Shown here: piece by piece, positions 24,064 to 25,661 of the stretch
Position numbering within the stretch: the first letter of the stretch is position 1
Layout of the letters: each line of letters begins with the position of its first letter
Assembly: GCA_016297895.1 (NCBI GenBank)
Contig: JAEDFS010000029.1
Location: 1 to 25,661, forward strand
Origin: Marvinbryantia sp.
GTDB taxonomy: Bacteria; Bacillota; Clostridia; Lachnospirales; Lachnospiraceae
Direction: 5' to 3'
DNA: 25,661 nucleotides
Notes under the pieces: generated by a model
The model's input: only the letters and a program-made list of their open reading frames with translations
The model's database searches: none
Told to the model about the DNA's origin: nothing
Translations under genes and position numbers: made by a program

Positions 24064-25476
24064 TTACTCTTTTCCGTTCCAGCAATAAGTGCAAAGCTTG
24101 CAGGGTTCAATGCCCACAGACTTGATCATATCATCCAGGCGATGGAACCGAAGGGAAGAGAAATTCATCTCCCGGCCGATTGCTTCCACCATGTCATGAT
24201 ACCGCTGTGAATCCGGATTGGTATACTCTTCCAGTACCTCTTCCGCATGATCTCCTTCCATTCTCCGAATGATCCTTCTTGTGATGAGATCCATATCGGA
24301 TCTGGATCTGGAGAAATTCAGGAATTTGCATCCATATACCAGAGGCGGGCAGGCCGGTCTGATATGGACCTCTTTTGCTCCGCTGCGATATAAAAATTCC
24401 GTGGTTTCCCGAAGCTGTGTTCCACGTACAATAGAATCATCAATCAAAAGAAGTCTCCTTCCCTTGATCAGATCATGTACCGGTATCAGTTTCATTTTTG
24501 CGATTTGATCCCTCTTGCTCTGCATGGTCGGCATGAATGAACGGGGCCAGGTCGGTGTATATTTAATAAAGGGCCGGGAAAAAGGAATCCCAGACTTATT
24601 TGCATACCCCACTGCATGAGCCGTTCCGGAATCCGGCACTCCCGCAACAGTATCTGCTCCTACAGCCGCTTCCATATCCCGTTCTGCCAGCAGTTCTCCG
24701 CAGCGATAACGCATCTGCTCCACACTGACCCCTTCATAGGAAGATGAAGGATAACCATAGTAGACCCAGAGGAAGGTACAGATCTTCATCTTCTCTCCCG
24801 GTTTCACCAGGGTTACGATACTCTCAGGATTCATTACCACGATTTCTCCCGGCCCCAGCTCCCGATATTCCTCATATCCCAGGTTCAGATAAGCAAAACT
24901 TTCAAAGCTGGCGCAGAACGCATCTTCCTTTCTTCCCAATGCCACAGGTGTCCTTCCCAGTTTATCCCGGGCGATATAGATTCCCCTGCTGGTCAGGATC
25001 ATCATCGTCAAAGATCCATCGATCTTGTCCTGGGCATACTGAATCCCTTCTACAATATTTTCTTTTTGATTGATCAGAATCGATACCAGCTCTGTAGGAT
25101 TGATCTCTCCGGAGGTCATTTCCATAAAATGGGTATGTCCTGACTGAAACAGCTCTGTTGTCAGAGATTCCATATTATTGATCTTTCCAACAGTTGTTAT
25201 CACATAGGTTCCATGATGAGAACGAACCAGCAGCGGCTGTGGTTCATAATCAGAAATACAGCCAATGCCCATGTATCCTTTCATCTCATTGGCATCTTTT
25301 TCAAACTTTGTACGAAACGGTGTATTTTCAATATTATGGATCGCCCGGTCAAAGCCCTGATTTCCATATACTGCCATACCTCCCCGTCTTGTACCCAGAT
25401 GGGAATGATAATCCGTTCCAAAAAACAAATCGAATACACAATCCTGCTTTGAAGCTACCGCAAAAAATCCACCCAT
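24064..25476 (-). CDS. PurF-like protein with a degenerate glutaminase domain
   Basis: The 470-residue protein has the full two-domain layout of amidophosphoribosyltransferase. The C-terminal half keeps SFMPTMQSKRDQIAKMKL, the PRPP motif LLLIDDSIVRGTQLRE and cysteines fitting the 4Fe-4S ligands of the Bacillus enzyme (ICTFLWVYYG, VYGCKF, PCKLCTYC). The N-terminal glutaminase has lost its catalytic set: it starts MGGFF where PurF has the nucleophile Cys2 (MCGI), LGTRRGG replaces HRGQE, GYMGIG lacks the substrate-binding Arg of GHVRYPT, and TVGKINN replaces HNGNLTN. The start at 25476 is set by AGAGGAGA seven bases upstream; the ATG at 25482 is too close to that site. It precedes the ATPase gene by 16 bases. 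An ammonia-dependent or regulatory role is inferred; it may be annotated as purF. Confidence 0.88.
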   Translation of the reverse strand: MGGFFAVASKQDCVFDLFFGTDYHSHLGTRRGGMAVYGNQGFDRAIHNIENTPFRTKFEKDANEMKGYMGIGCISDYEPQPLLVRSHHGTYVITTVGKINNMESLTTELFQSGHTHFMEMTSGEINPTELVSILINQKENIVEGIQYAQDKIDGSLTMMILTSRGIYIARDKLGRTPVALGRKEDAFCASFESFAYLNLGYEEYRELGPGEIVVMNPESIVTLVKPGEKMKICTFLWVYYGYPSSSYEGVSVEQMRYRCGELLAERDMEAAVGADTVAGVPDSGTAHAVGYANKSGIPFSRPFIKYTPTWPRSFMPTMQSKRDQIAKMKLIPVHDLIKGRRLLLIDDSIVRGTQLRETTEFLYRSGAKEVHIRPACPPLVYGCKFLNFSRSRSDMDLITRRIIRRMEGDHAEEVLEEYTNPDSQRYHDMVEAIGREMNFSSLRFHRLDDMIKSVGIEPCKLCTYCWNGKE

Positions 25477-25523
25477 GTTCATTCTCCTCTATATCGTAAT
25501 AAAAGTCAAATCTTTCCATATAC

Positions 25524-25552
25524 AGTATAATGGTATCGTCCCAAATACTCAA
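25524..25552 (-). promoter_or_regulatory. Predicted promoter of the PurF-like/ATPase operon
   Basis: On the minus strand TTGAGT (25547-25552) and TATACT (25524-25529) are separated by 17 bases. The leader would be about 41 bases, too short for a purine riboswitch, and none is visible. Confidence 0.7.
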
Positions 25553-25580
25553 GATATTTTTCTATTTTTCAAATACAACA

Positions 25581-25605
25581 AAAATCCGGCCAAACTGACC
25601 GGATT
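25581..25605 (-). terminator. Intrinsic terminator after tRNA-Gly
   Basis: On the minus strand AATCCGG (25599-25605) pairs with CCGGATT (25583-25589). Two further inner pairs (one G-T) and a 5-base loop complete the stem, and a short T run follows. It lies 4 bases after the tRNA 3' end. Confidence 0.75.
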
Positions 25606-25609
25606 CAAG

Positions 25610-25661
25610 AGCGCGAGACGGGACTCGAACCCGCGGCCTCGACCTTGGCAAGGTCGCGCTC
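25610..25661 (-). tRNA. tRNA-Gly (anticodon GCC), 3' part, cut by the window edge
   Basis: On the minus strand the sequence runs from the end of the D arm (GAGC) through the anticodon stem CGACC/GGTCG with loop TTGCCAA (anticodon GCC at 25647-25649), the T arm GCGGG-TTCGAGT-CCCGT and the acceptor strand CTCGCGC with discriminator T. The 3' CCA is not encoded (CTT follows). The 5' acceptor strand lies outside the window. Confidence 0.93.

Noticed and set aside
25477..25580. Purine riboswitch in front of the PurF-like gene
   Set aside because: The predicted leader is about 41 bases and shows no aptamer-like three-helix fold.

Overview
This window looks like a chromosomal segment from a spore-forming anaerobic Firmicute, most likely a Lachnospiraceae member (inferred; genus not resolved). 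The grounds are a near-canonical SCIFF peptide with its radical SAM maturase, a fused SecDF, a GlnRS in a Firmicute setting, a CwlC-like amidase without a signal peptide, and a five-heme NrfA. Genes are tightly packed and no gene-free stretch exceeds about 170 bases. No IS element, phage gene, CRISPR array or long repeat was seen. Most genes lie on the minus strand.

Left part (1-6670): the 3' end of rqcH runs in from the left edge on the plus strand. Facing it is a minus-strand series read from right to left: scfA (ranthipeptide precursor), scfB (maturase), secDF (overlapping scfB by ATGA), a strong terminator-like hairpin, recJ, and a 243-residue protein that is a LeuRS with its whole catalytic core missing. 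This last gene is one of the two oddest in the window.

Middle (6670-13500): a divergent plus-strand pair encodes a secreted FKBP/trigger-factor-like lipoprotein and a TraX-family membrane protein. It converges on a minus-strand pair (HAD phosphatase, YdcF-like protein). A small ArsR-type metal sensor with its own promoter follows on the plus strand. Then come glnS and a MocR-type regulator, probably one minus-strand operon with a clear promoter.

Right part (13577-25661), all minus strand: an L,D-transpeptidase, mutY and a family 2 glycosyltransferase appear to form one unit. Upstream of them lies a CwlC-like amidase whose ribosome binding site is buried in a terminator-like hairpin. Before that is the nitrite-ammonification block: nrfA with a good promoter, a terminator-like hairpin, then resB and ccsA (system II cytochrome c maturation, overlapping by ATGA). 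Further right, a two-gene operon with its own promoter encodes a PurF paralogue that has lost its glutaminase active site and a CtpE-like P-type ATPase. The window ends inside a tRNA-Gly(GCC) followed by a terminator.

The most interesting items are the core-deleted LeuRS, the glutaminase-dead PurF paralogue coupled to a cation ATPase, and two genes (recJ and the amidase) whose start codons directly abut terminator-like hairpins. All functional calls come from motif recognition in the translated sequence; no database search was run.
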